Below, piece by piece: positions 26,700 to 36,470 of a stretch of DNA of 64,000 nt. The notes below the pieces were generated by a model that worked only from the letters and a program-made list of their open reading frames with translations, had not been told where the DNA came from and made no database searches. Every line of letters starts with the position of its first letter. Position 1 is the stretch's first letter. The stretch lies in the NCBI GenBank assembly GCA_965112735.1, contig OZ218960.1, positions 1,860,001 to 1,924,000 on the forward strand, written 5' to 3'. The translations under genes and the position numbers were made by a program. Source of the stretch: Phaeosaccion multiseriatum. Taxonomy: Eukaryota; Ochrophyta, other classes.

Positions 26700-27313
26700 C
26701 TGTTGTGCATCCGACGGTGCTCCCTTCTGCATGAGGTGTATCTGCTGCTCCATGAGGTAGTTAAAGGCCACGATTTGGTCCCGTAAGCGAATGCGGCAGG
26801 CAAACGAGTAGAAAAACTCTGGGTTCTGTGGGTGGAGGAGGAGATGGAGGATACACAAAGGGGTTGAGGAGTTGGAAGGGGAGAGGGTAAACGAGCAGCG
26901 GGATGGGGGGGGGAGGAGGGGCAAGAGAGTAAGCGAGAAGGGCCTTGCGGAGATGAATTTTCTATCGCTTTGACCTACTAAAACTAAATGCCGTGTTGCA
27001 TCCATCTTTGCGGCTTACTTCCTCACTGACTGACCTGCTCCTCCAGTTTGGACCACACCAGACAGGTGAAGGAAGGCTCGATGTTGGCCTGGATCTGCAG
27101 AGCTTGTATCACCTCTTGGTACGTCATGAACTGCTGCAAACATCGCTCAATCAGGTTTTGCACTACCTTGATGTCGTTCCAGGAGACGTTGGCGTCAGAC
27201 ATTGCATCCTGCTGCTGGTGGGCTTGAGCTTGGGCCTGCTGTTGCTGTTGCTGCTGCTGCTGCCGTTGACTGCGCTGCTGGCTGGCCCTCGCCGACTGCT
27301 TTCGCCCGCTCAT
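26700..27313 (-). CDS. Protein with the plant/protist A_thal_3526 (TIGR01589-type) conserved domain
   Basis: Exons on minus strand: 27313-27035 and 26825-26700 (phase 0), at least 135 aa. A basic, Gln-rich N-terminus (SGRKQSARASQQRSQRQQ and a Q9 run) precedes the conserved helical domain: VSWNDIKVVQNLIERCLQQFM, YQEVIQALQIQANIEPSFTCLVWSKLEEQ, NPEFFYSFACRIRLRDQIVAFN, LMEQQIHLMQ. The pattern of Leu/Ile plus IEP.FT..VW.KLE and NPEFF is that of an uncharacterised family widespread in plants. The 3' end is unsettled: reading through the last donor gives a stop after about 20 codons, and an acceptor near 26276 could add a terminal exon (NSLSHRVGSGQAEEDARPS). Function unknown. Confidence 0.8.
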
Positions 27314-27749
27314 CTTGACAGGTTTGGAGGCGGGTCAGGCAGCCCAACTACCCCGACTTTCCTTTAATTCCTTGGGAAGGGAGAGGTTGCGAAAGCCTTC
27401 CTCACTACTCTTCCTGTCACGCTACTGATGGTGGCCACAAGCGTCCCCCAAGCTCTGCTGTCTCCGCTGTGGCAGGGTTAAACGATTCTGTGCTTTCACC
27501 TTCCAGCGGTCCAAGTCTTGAGGCTTGTGATGCTACAGAGCGCGGGAGGTATGGCTTTGAAGGAGCTCACGACTTCGTCTTACGTTTTTCTCGTGCTTTG
27601 TGCAACAGGGGGGGGTATGTGAATGAAGGGGAGGGGGGCATATATATGAGGGGGGACAGGGACGGGGGGGGTGGGGAGAAGGATGGTTTCCAGCCTCACA
27701 TGTGCGCGTACTTCTCTCTGCTGTAGAGACTTTTGAGAGGAAGCAAAGA
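27314..27749. promoter_or_regulatory. Divergent intergenic region upstream of VTE4
   Basis: 436 bp between two divergent genes. G-rich purine tracts (27607-27680) stand close to the VTE4 start, and ATATATATGAGG occurs at 27640. No defined promoter element is recognised. Confidence 0.35.
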
Positions 27750-28679
27750 ATGTGGGTCTTCCATGGTGTTTGCCTCGTCCTCTTGCTCGGACAGGAGGCG
27801 TTGCTTGCAAGTGCTTTCGGCCTAGGTGCGCCTCTTGGAAAACAGGTGTCCTCGCTTCAGAAGCAAGTGAGCCCGAGCAAGGTGAGGGGGAAGAGAAGGG
27901 ATGCAGTGTTGAAGAGCTTGACACCTTCTCATAGCATCAAGAAGGAGAGGGCACAAGGCGAGTCGCTTCGCCGCCTTACTACAGTCTCAAGAAGAAGTAG
28001 GCACAAAGAGAGAGGCGAGTTGCGTCGCCTTGTGTCTTCTCCTTCTTGAGGCTGCGAGTAGGTGTCAAGCTCTCCAACGTGTGTGCCGTGCCTCGGGTAG
28101 CATCATGCCTTTCCCCCTGGATTCGCAGGCACCTCTCGTCTCGCTTGCGGTGCCTCTCTCGCCGCTGCATCGCCTCCCTCTTGCATATTGACAGCTGCTG
28201 CAATTCCCCCCCCCCCCCCCCCCTCTTCTACTGCAAAGGCGAAATCCGTCCTGCAATGGCAATGCCGCAGCAGCGCCACCAGGAACAGCAGACCTGGCGG
28301 GAGGACCAGCCCCGCACCGGCTTCCTTCACTCGACTGGAAATGGCAGGAGGGGCGACTCGAAGCTCTGTCAAGAGGGCATTCCAGCGCTTCCGAGGGGCA
28401 GAAAGAACCGACGATGAGCTGCGGATTGGCATTGCAGGCTTTTACGACCAGTCCAGCCAGATCTGGGAAGAGATGTGGGGTGAGCACATGCACCACGGCT
28501 ATTACGTCCAGGGAGAGAAGCCGAAGACGGTGAAGGACCACAAGGTGGCACAGGTAGACATGATCACTCGGTCCTTGGACTGGGCGGGGGTCAAGGTGGG
28601 CCCGGACGCGCCCAAGACCGGCGTGGACATCGGCTGTGGCATCGGAGGATCATCTAGACACATCTGCAGGACATACGGT

Positions 28680-28755
<76 letters not shown>

Positions 28756-30502
28756 TTTTCCCCTCCTCCTGTCTGAAACTTGGCACTGCTGCTCACTGCT
28801 GTTGGGATCGCGTCGCATCCCTTGCTCTTGTGTACTCTCGTGTGGTCTTGTGTGTTGTTCTCTCGTGTTCTGTCGTGTGTGTCGTGTGTAGGCACCTCCA
28901 TGACCGGGATCACACTGAGCCCCGTGCAGAGGCAGAGAGCGGAGGACCTCACCAAGGAGTTCGGCCTTGACGACGCGGTTGACTTCAAGGTACGACATAC
29001 AGATGGATGAGTACGAGGGGGTGCTTTTTTTAATGAAGTAGGAAGCGTGGCAAAGCCAACACTGTCCGTATGACAATCAACACCATAAGCCTTGAAGCCG
29101 AGTCTAGGAGGCTTTTTGTAACTGCAACTACACATAAACTGGAAAGTGATTGGGCCTAAGAAGCGGTATCTTTCCCCTCCCCCCCTCCAAGCGACCTTCC
29201 CAAATCCCACCAATGCCGAACCATTTATGTACATGGCCTCTTACCTTGTGCAATGGATTGTCCACCCCACGACTCTTGCCTTGTGTGTTGACTGTACACC
29301 ACGCGACTGTCTCTCTCTCTTTCTTTCTCCCTCTTCCTCTCTCTCCCTCCTCATCCTCTCTCTCTCTATCTTGTCAAGGTCATGGATGCTCTCAACACAG
29401 ACTTCAAAGACGACTCCTTCGACCTCGTGTGGAGCATGGAGAGTGGGGAGCACATGCCCAACAAGCCTCGCTTCGTCAGCGAACTTGCGAGGATATGTGC
29501 CCCCAACGGCAAGGTGTTGGTAGTGACTTGGTGCCACAGAGACTTGGAGGAAGGGGAAGAGGGGCTTTCACCCAAGGAGGAGAAGCTACTCAAGCGGTGA
29601 GTTAGTGAGGGAGGGAGTGAGGGAGTGAGTGAGTGAGTGAGGGAGTGAGTGAGTGAGTGGAGGTGGTCCGTACTTTTCCTACAGCCCTTGCTTCCCCTTT
29701 CAAACCTGATGCAAACCAACCGCCTGTCTAAGATCACCCCCCCCCTTCCTTCTCCCTTCCTTCCCCCTTCCCCCGCCTCCCTGCCTTAGCATCAACAACG
29801 CGTACTACCTCCCCCGCTGGTGCTCTATAGGGGACTACGTCAAGCTGTTCGAGGAGTCGGGTTTGACAAATGTCAGGGTACGTACGTACACGTACGGTGT
29901 GCTGTTTCCACCCCAGCCTACCCCACCCGACTTTGTGTGTGTGAAGAGTGACCTCCGTCCGTCCCCCCTTTCCGTCCCTCCCTCCCTCACTCACTCACTC
30001 ACTCACTCCCTGTTGCCGCTGCTGCTGCTGCTGCTGCTGTTGCTGTACTACTCCTCCCCTCCCCCTGTGTTGTCCGGATGGCCAACTTCCCCACTTTAGA
30101 GGGAAGACTGGACGGACAACGTGCAGGAGCTGTGGCCGGGCATCATCAAGTCTGCCATCTCTTTCCAGGGTATCTTCGGCCTCCTCAAGTCGGTGCGTAT
30201 GTGTGTGTGTGTGTGTGGGCTGTGTTAGCCGGGTATTCCTTCCCTCCTTCGTGCCTTCAATCAGTGCGGGGCGCTCTCCCCATAACCCTTTTTTTATAAT
30301 CTCCCTCTCTCTTCTCTCCCCCCCCCTCTCCTCCATACATACTACCTATTGCGTCGTCGTCAATCCCACATCTGCACATCAACACGTGCAGGGCCCCACC
30401 ACTCTCCGAGGGGCGTATGCGATGGCCTACATGGTGCGCGGCTTCAGCACAGGGCTCATCAAGTTCGGACTCATCACGGGCGAGAAACCCTCGTCCCCTT
30501 GA
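27750..30502 (+). CDS. VTE4: Gamma-tocopherol C-methyltransferase, plastid-targeted
   Basis: Methylates gamma- to alpha-tocopherol with SAM in the plastid. Best model: 27750-27825, 28195-28677, 28892-28989, 29379-29596, 29790-29877, 30100-30192, 30392-30502; 1167 nt, 388 aa. Exon 1 is a hydrophobic signal peptide (VFHGVCLVLLLGQEALLA) followed by SAFG, giving the ASAF plastid-import motif of complex red plastids. The C6-type poly-Pro start of exon 2 precedes the enzyme: GFYDQSSQIWEEMWGEHMHHGYY, SAM motif I VDIGCGIGGSSRHI, ITLSPVQRQRA, FDLVWSMESGEHMPNK, WCHRDL, EDWTDNVQELWP and a C-terminal GLITGEKP. The exon 1/2 junction is the weak point: donor AG/GTGCGC at 27826 fits the phase, whereas the donor at 27882 does not fit the acceptor at 28194. 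Intron 1 contains a long inverted repeat, intron 2 a GT microsatellite. Confidence 0.92.
27908..28078. repeat. Long imperfect inverted repeat (snap-back) in VTE4 intron 1
   Basis: Arms of about 66 nt, 27908-27973 and 28013-28078, pair at roughly 80%. For example GAGCTTGACACCT (left) faces AGGTGTCAAGCTC (right), and ATCAAGAAGGAG faces CTCCTTCTTGA. The 39-nt loop repeats the CTCAAGAAG..GGCACAA unit in direct orientation. No clear target duplication. Confidence 0.8.
28678..28754 (+). repeat. GT microsatellite starting at the VTE4 exon 2 donor
   Basis: The intron begins GTACGTGTGTGT and continues as about 35 GT units, so the array is continuous with the splice donor itself. Confidence 0.95.
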
Positions 30503-31880
30503 AGACTCAGGGCAGAGAGCAGGGAGCAGATGGCAGCAGAAGGTGGAGAGTAGAGAGCAGAGAGCAACAACCTGGGACGAGACAGGACAGGACAGGAGAG
30601 GGATCAAGGAGGGCGCCCCTGAGGCACCCACTTGCTTCTTTGCGACTATGGTACCTTCCTGGCTTGGTTCGGTGGGTTAGCAATCGGACTGGGGGTTTGG
30701 GGCTGGGTAGGGACATGGGCGTATATGCACTGGTGCCTGTCTATGTTTATGAACAGGGAGCACGAGATGGGCTGACAGCCAGTCTGTCTGCTGAGTGGGT
30801 GGACTTTTCTTCACACAGCGGTGCACTCCAGCAGCACGCACGCCGAGAAGGAGGAAGCATACGTGTGCAAGCAGTGCGGGTGAGAGAGAGAGAGAGGGGG
30901 GGGGGATGAAAGAGAGACGGAGAGAGGGAGGGAGAAAAGCTTCCACTCTTGCAGTGCTCTCCCTTTTTTCTCTGCCCTCCGCGGCAAATTCTCGTGGGGC
31001 CAAGGAAGAGAAAAGAGAGAATCTTTTCGGTTTGGGATGGGAAGGGGGACTGCAGTCCACGGGTGCTCACCGACACCGAGGTCTATCGGCAACGAAGTGT
31101 CGGAGGTTGCGGCAAGGGGGTGGATGGATGGATGGATGGATGTTTGCTCTGTAGAGTATTTCTCCTCTTCCTCCTCCTTCTGCTGACAGTCTGAGTAGAA
31201 GGCGAGGGACGAGAGACAAACGAACGAGAACGGACCAACCCCACGCTTTGGCGTGAAATGCTTGAGGGAGGGCGTTTCTGATTGAAGTCTTTGGGTTCCT
31301 CGACGGGCGAGGCAGATGGCCGCCCCTCGGGCTGCTTCATTTAATTTTTTTTTTACACCCTACACTCTCTGCACTATTCACTCAGACTTTCAACAGGAGT
31401 GGAGTTGCTTAACCCTTAGTACACATGGAAGCGCAGCGTAGCCCATCTCTATGCCTGTCTCGCTCTCCCCTCCTCGCTTCTCTCCCTGTATGTGGTGGTG
31501 GTCTCTCTCTCTCTATGTGTTACTCTACGGTGTCTGTCGGGCCGCTCACTCACTGACTCTCGGGCAGCGGCCTAGCAAGACATGAAGAAAATGTATCAGC
31601 CCCACAGCACACAATACGGCACCACCATCAAGTGACAAAAGCGTTGAACGAAGCCAACAGGGAGAACCGTGTGGGTCGACTTGCTTCCTTTTTTTCCGCC
31701 AACAGATAACTGTAGACAACCACACCACACCACCACACCACACCACACCACGCCATGTATAGTGCTATATAGCTCTATCCTACTGCCTTTCTCGATAATC
31801 AAGAGGAGAGTAGGGCAAGGGACGGGGGCTTTGGCAGTGAAGAAAAGGGGGGGGGGGCTTTGGGTTGTAGTGTTGCTGTG
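30503..31880. other. Convergent interval between VTE4 and the MORN gene
   Basis: 1.4 kb without a supported gene. It includes GA repeats (30880-30945), a GGAT tetramer run (31120-31143), T-rich sequence (31338-31350) and a CCACA pentamer run (31718-31752). Overlapping ORFs on both strands lack domains. Confidence 0.5.
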
Positions 31881-33077
31881 TCACGTGCTTCTCAGGATAA
31901 CCCTTGCCTTCCCGTTATCGAAGCGGCCGTTACAGAAGTCTCCTTCCCACTTGGCTCCCTCCTTGTCGATGTATGTGCCCGGACCGTGCATCCTTAGGAG
32001 AGGTGGAGGGAGAGAGGGGGGTAGGGGGGGGAGGAAGAGAGAGAGAGAGAGAGAGACAGAGGGAGACAGAGAGGGAGGGGAGACAGAATCAGAGAAATAA
32101 GAGACAAGAGAGAATCCGGCAGAGAGCGCGAGAGGAGACACAGAGACAAGACGGGGATGCTAATGCTACCAAACTCCCTGCTTTCCTCCTCTTTTTCTCT
32201 CTCTCTCTTTCCCCGCCTCTGCTCTCCACTGCTCCCTCACTTGTTCTCCCTCCACGCGCCCACGTGCGTCGCCCCGTCTGGCCAGCTGTAAGTTCCTTGG
32301 CCCTCAAAGTAATTGGCCGCAAAGCCGCCTTCATACGTTGCGCCGGATCGAAAGGTTATCTTTCCCTGCAATACAGCCAACCAGGTTTGGGGGGGGAGGG
32401 GGAAGGAGTGGGTAGGCAGCGTAGGGCAAGGGCGGGGCAGAGTAGAGGCGTCGGTTGGGAGAAACGGGACCACGAATGTATGGAGGGATCTTTGAGGACA
32501 GGGGGAGGCGCCGTGACCGAACGAGCGCCATCCACACTTTCTTCTTCTTCTCCTCCCTTCTTGGTCTGTCAGTGGTCGCACACAGGGATGTAAAGAAGCG
32601 GCATCAAATGCATTACTCTTACCTGCCCCTCCATGGTATCGTTGGCCCACTCTCCCTCGTACTCCTCGCTGCTATTGGTGTACTTCCCTGTGCCGTGCAT
32701 GTGCCGAACATCGTTGTCGAGTATAAAGTCTCCCTCTGGAAAAGAGGGGCGGGGGGGGCAGGGGGGGGGGGGGGAAATTGGGGGGTCATGATGAGACACA
32801 AGAAGACCAGCGACAGAGGGACACAGAAGGATGAGGCCGTTCTGAACGGTACAGCACTGAGCGATGGCTTTAGCAGGATAGTCAAAGGCCAGGAACGAGG
32901 CCCGTCCGCCGGAGTGTGACTTGCAGGGAGTTTCGCTGTGTCCATCTTACCATATCTCGAGCCGTCCGGGAAAAGGAAGGTCCCTGTGCCCTTTTCGACG
33001 GGCTTCGCCTGCTGCGCCTCTTCCAAGCCCTCCTGTGGGGCTGCTTCTCCTTTATCATCAACCACTTCCTTCTTCAT
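31881..33077 (-). CDS. MORN-repeat protein
   Basis: Exons on minus strand: 33077-32951, 32735-32623, 32365-32241, 31992-31881; 477 nt, 158 aa. After a charged N-terminus (KKEVVDDKGEAAPQEGLEE) come tandem MORN units: GTGTFLFPDGSRYEGDFILDN, MHGTGKYTNSSEEYEGEWAND, GKITFRSGATYEGGFAAN, GQGTYSWPDGATHVGAW, MHGPGTYIDKEGAKWEGDF. Splice junctions fall within repeats and restore YEGDF exactly. MORN proteins tether membranes or cytoskeleton, often at flagella or division sites; IFT74 elsewhere in the window fits a flagellate, but this link is only inference. A G-rich tract (32743-32775) flanks exon 2 in the intron. Divergent from the sulfotransferase at 33314, 236 bp away. Confidence 0.88.
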
Positions 33078-33313
33078 CGTTCCTCAATTCCTTCCCCTTC
33101 CTCCGCCTCTCTCATCAACGGAGTGTCGCTGGATTAGATTCAGACTCTGCTGTGCTTCTGTAGGCACCGGTGCGCTGCTGCTGTTGCCGGCGCCGCTCTT
33201 TGTGCCCTCGCCCTAAGAAAAAAAACAGCGGTTATCTCTAAAAGTAAAGCCCCCCCCCTGTGTTGGTAATTCACTTGATGTATGATGCCCCAGGTTGTGG
33301 GTGTAATATATGA

Positions 33314-34402
33314 ATGATGCTCCAGGTCGTCCCGCTCCTCTTGCTGCTGGTGCATTACGTAGTGGTGACGTTCGCGACCGTCGAAGTGACCGAAACCTGC
33401 GCCGGCGTTGGGGTGCCCTCGTGCGGGGATGCAAAAAGAGGAGGGCCCCATTTGCCCCACCCACCTGGTGGGCCCCACCTGACCTCACCTTTACACTATC
33501 TTCACATTCCAAAAACGGGCTCTTCCTTCGGCGCGATCTTGCTATGCTATGGATGCGAGCGGGAAACGCTCGTTCGCATTATCACCGAGAAAGGGAAGAA
33601 AATGCCGAGATTTATGGAGCCCATAATGTTGCTGACTCTGGCCATGAGAGCCACGGACAAGCAGTGGTACTCTTTCTGTTTGAAAGAAGCTTTCGCCGAC
33701 AGCAATAATCCTGACCTATACACGCGGGTTGGCGGAAACGCAAGTGCCAGGCTTCCCACCGGCCTCCGGCTCGGACACCCGCCACTTTCAGAAAAGGCTC
33801 GGAAGGCCACGGCAGGGAATCTGGTCATGATGCTGAGAGACCCACTGGACCGTACTGTGTCGGCCTTTCTGCACAATTTCCACGACTGCCGGTCAATGCA
33901 GGAGAAGTACGGGGTCAGGGAGAACGAGAAGAAGGGAACCATGCGCGTTATACAAGGGGGGAAGGGAGAATACAAGGACAAAGAAGCGACCCAGAAGAGG
34001 ACCACAGAGCTGCTGCTGGACTACGCCCGGTGCGTAGACGGGATAGCAATCAAGATGATGGTGCCGGACGTCGATATGGCGGAGTACCTCCGTCCGTCTC
34101 AGGCCCAAATCGAAGAAGCAGTGCACATGACTCGAACCGAGTTTGCCTTTATCGGACTCACTGAGCGCTGGGAGGAAACTGCCTGCCTCTTTCGAAGGAA
34201 GTTTGGAGGCACATACGTCCCAGACATCTTTTACAACTCAAGACCAGCAGCGGGGGGCGGGGTGACCACGAGTGAGGGCCTGAGAGAGGGCCTGAGGGAG
34301 GTCCTCGTGGCGAACAACTTTACTGACGCTGATCAGAGGGTTTACGATGCAGGCAAGCACATCTTTGAGCAAGCCTTAGCCGCCCCGTGTGGGGCCACTT
34401 GA
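33314..34402 (+). CDS. Golgi-type sulfotransferase family protein
   Basis: Single exon, 362 aa. An N-terminal signal/anchor (MMLQVVPLLLLLVHYVVVTF) suggests a type II secretory-pathway protein. Residues 64-71, HIPKTGSS, form the 5'-phosphosulfate-binding loop. Residues 174-190, LRDPLDRTVSAFLHNFH, form the 3'-phosphate-binding segment with its invariant Arg and Ser. Further on is EFAFIGLTERWEETACLFRRKFGG, the C-terminal motif typical of PAPS-dependent carbohydrate sulfotransferases. Substrate cannot be inferred; sulfated cell-wall or mucilage polysaccharides are a reasonable guess in algae. It is intronless, unlike most neighbours. MMLQ could start at either Met. Confidence 0.88.
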   Translation: MMLQVVPLLLLLVHYVVVTFATVEVTETCAGVGVPSCGDAKRGGPHLPHPPGGPHLTSPLHYLHIPKTGSSFGAILLCYGCERETLVRIITEKGKKMPRFMEPIMLLTLAMRATDKQWYSFCLKEAFADSNNPDLYTRVGGNASARLPTGLRLGHPPLSEKARKATAGNLVMMLRDPLDRTVSAFLHNFHDCRSMQEKYGVRENEKKGTMRVIQGGKGEYKDKEATQKRTTELLLDYARCVDGIAIKMMVPDVDMAEYLRPSQAQIEEAVHMTRTEFAFIGLTERWEETACLFRRKFGGTYVPDIFYNSRPAAGGGVTTSEGLREGLREVLVANNFTDADQRVYDAGKHIFEQALAAPCGAT

Positions 34403-35470
34403 TGCTTAACGCTTGGTACTTGATTGGATTGGATTTTGATGGAAGTCGTTGACTGGACTTGTATATTGATCGGGGTGCAGGCCGAGCAGGCTTCGCGCAG
34501 CTCCAGTGCGAGTACAGCACTGACTGACATACTGAGTTGGGGACTTACTTCTCCTTGACTGGCAGCAGCAGCAGTTTGCGGCCAGGCCAGCCCCAAGCAG
34601 CGCACACGACTCCCAGCGATCCACCGAACGAGCAGCAGCGGAGCACCACACAAAAGTGTACTTGTACCTCACGGTGTATTTGGGTGGTTGGGAGGTTGGG
34701 AGGTTGGGTTGTTCGTCGCGCCCACCCGGTACGAGCTCGGCTGAGCTTTGCCCAATGCGACAGAGCAGGCGTGCGCCTGGTCCCATGGGTTCATGGATAC
34801 TCGTCCACCTTCACCCCCTCCTACCCTGCCGTGCCCCCATTTGGCCCGCGTATGTAGTGACCGCACCGCCCCATGAGGAGTGAGTGAGTGAATGAGAGAC
34901 GGGGGGAGTATCAGGACGAGTGAGGGAGGGTCAGGATGCACATCGAAGGCGCGCCCCCTCGCGGTGGCTCTGGAGCCAGACGAAGGAATCTCGGGGGAGG
35001 GCGGGGTTGGCTCCTTCGCAGCTTGGCTACCTTACCGGCTGGACTCACATTTCGATATCCTCTCGTGGCCATCACTCCTCCCTGCGGCACGGCTAGAGGC
35101 GAATTAGGGGGGAGATGGGCCAGAAGAAGGCAGCAGATGGAGCAGCAGATGCAGAGGGGAAGGACGATCGACCAAGCTTGAGTACGGAGGCGCGAGGTGT
35201 ATGCGTGCGTGCGTGCGTGCGTGCCTCTCGTCCAAAACGGGCCTGTGCTTGCTTTGACTCACTAGATATTGAGCCGGAGGGGCTACTTGATGCTAATCAG
35301 AGATTGTTCACATTTTATCGTACAAGACGAAAGAGAGAGGCGAGAGCGGGCGCAGCCGCCCGCATCCGCTATCGCCGGCGCTAGCCGATCGCAACAACTG
35401 GCGACGGCGATTTCGTAACTGCTCCTCTCGTGGATCGTGCTTTCTCACCCATTTTTTTTCAAGCTACAGG
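34403..35470. other. Intergenic region upstream of the CaaX ankyrin gene
   Basis: No supported coding sequence. Short TGGGAGGT and GAGT runs occur (34680-34712, 34880-34895), a GCGT run at 35203-35223, and a GC-rich palindromic stretch at 35340-35400. The 3' part ends in T8CAAGCTACAG directly before the ATG at 35471, which resembles a splice acceptor, so a 5' non-coding exon may lie here. Confidence 0.45.
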
Positions 35471-36432
35471 ATGAGCACACAGCAGGTGGGAAAAGACGAA
35501 GCGTCAGTAGGCGCTGCGCTGAGCTCTGTGCTTGCCAACGACGTGGCTACACTTCAAAACCTCCTTCAGCAGCAGCAGGAGGAGGTCGCAGCGGCAAAGG
35601 ACGCAGAGGGACATCCCCTTCTCCATGTGGCCTGTAGGCTTGGCCACGTAGAAGCCGTCGCCCTGCTCTTAGGAGAAGATAACGATGATCTGGAGAAGAG
35701 GGATCCTTCAAACTTGTGGACCCCGTTGTACACGGGGTGCTTCCACGGGCAGGTGGAGGTGGTGCAGAAGCTCGTGTCGATGAGGGCAGACGTCACCGCC
35801 GTCCATGAGGTGAGACAACAAGCGGACTGGGAATGGAGGTCGTGAGAGGGGGGAGACGAGAAGTTAAAGCTGCCCTGTGTTCTGACCTCACTCTCGCCTT
35901 CTTCTCTTTTCCCTTCAACGAAAAACAATAGGGTGACACTCTCTGCGGTGAGGTGTACGCTCCCGGAGTGGACCTCAAGGCACAGGGCGACATTGAAGCG
36001 ATCTTAACCAAGCGTATGCAAAAGGTTGGCACTGCGCATATGCTCGTACATCAAGCCGCCAGAGAGGGGGGCGCAGTCGGGTTGCACCGCATTCGGCGGT
36101 TTCTCAACTTCGGTACGCAAAGAAAGGGAGGCAGCCACGAGAGTGCCGCACAAAAGGATGGATAGTGCGCGCGAGTGACGCACGTGACAAGACAATCACA
36201 GCAGAGCCGAGCTCGCCTTGGCTTGCAGCACATACACCGTAGCTTAACCCCTGCCACCCCCTGCCCCCCTCAACCCCCCGACATCCCCTCCCCGTCCTTC
36301 GTTGATTGCCGAAGGGGGTGATGTGAATCTCCGCGACACAAACAGCTTCACTATGTTGCACACCGCTGCTGTCGCGGGGAGACTCGACGTCACTGAGCTG
36401 CTCCTCGACCACTACCGTCAGCAGTTGGTGAT

Positions 36433-36470
<38 letters not shown>

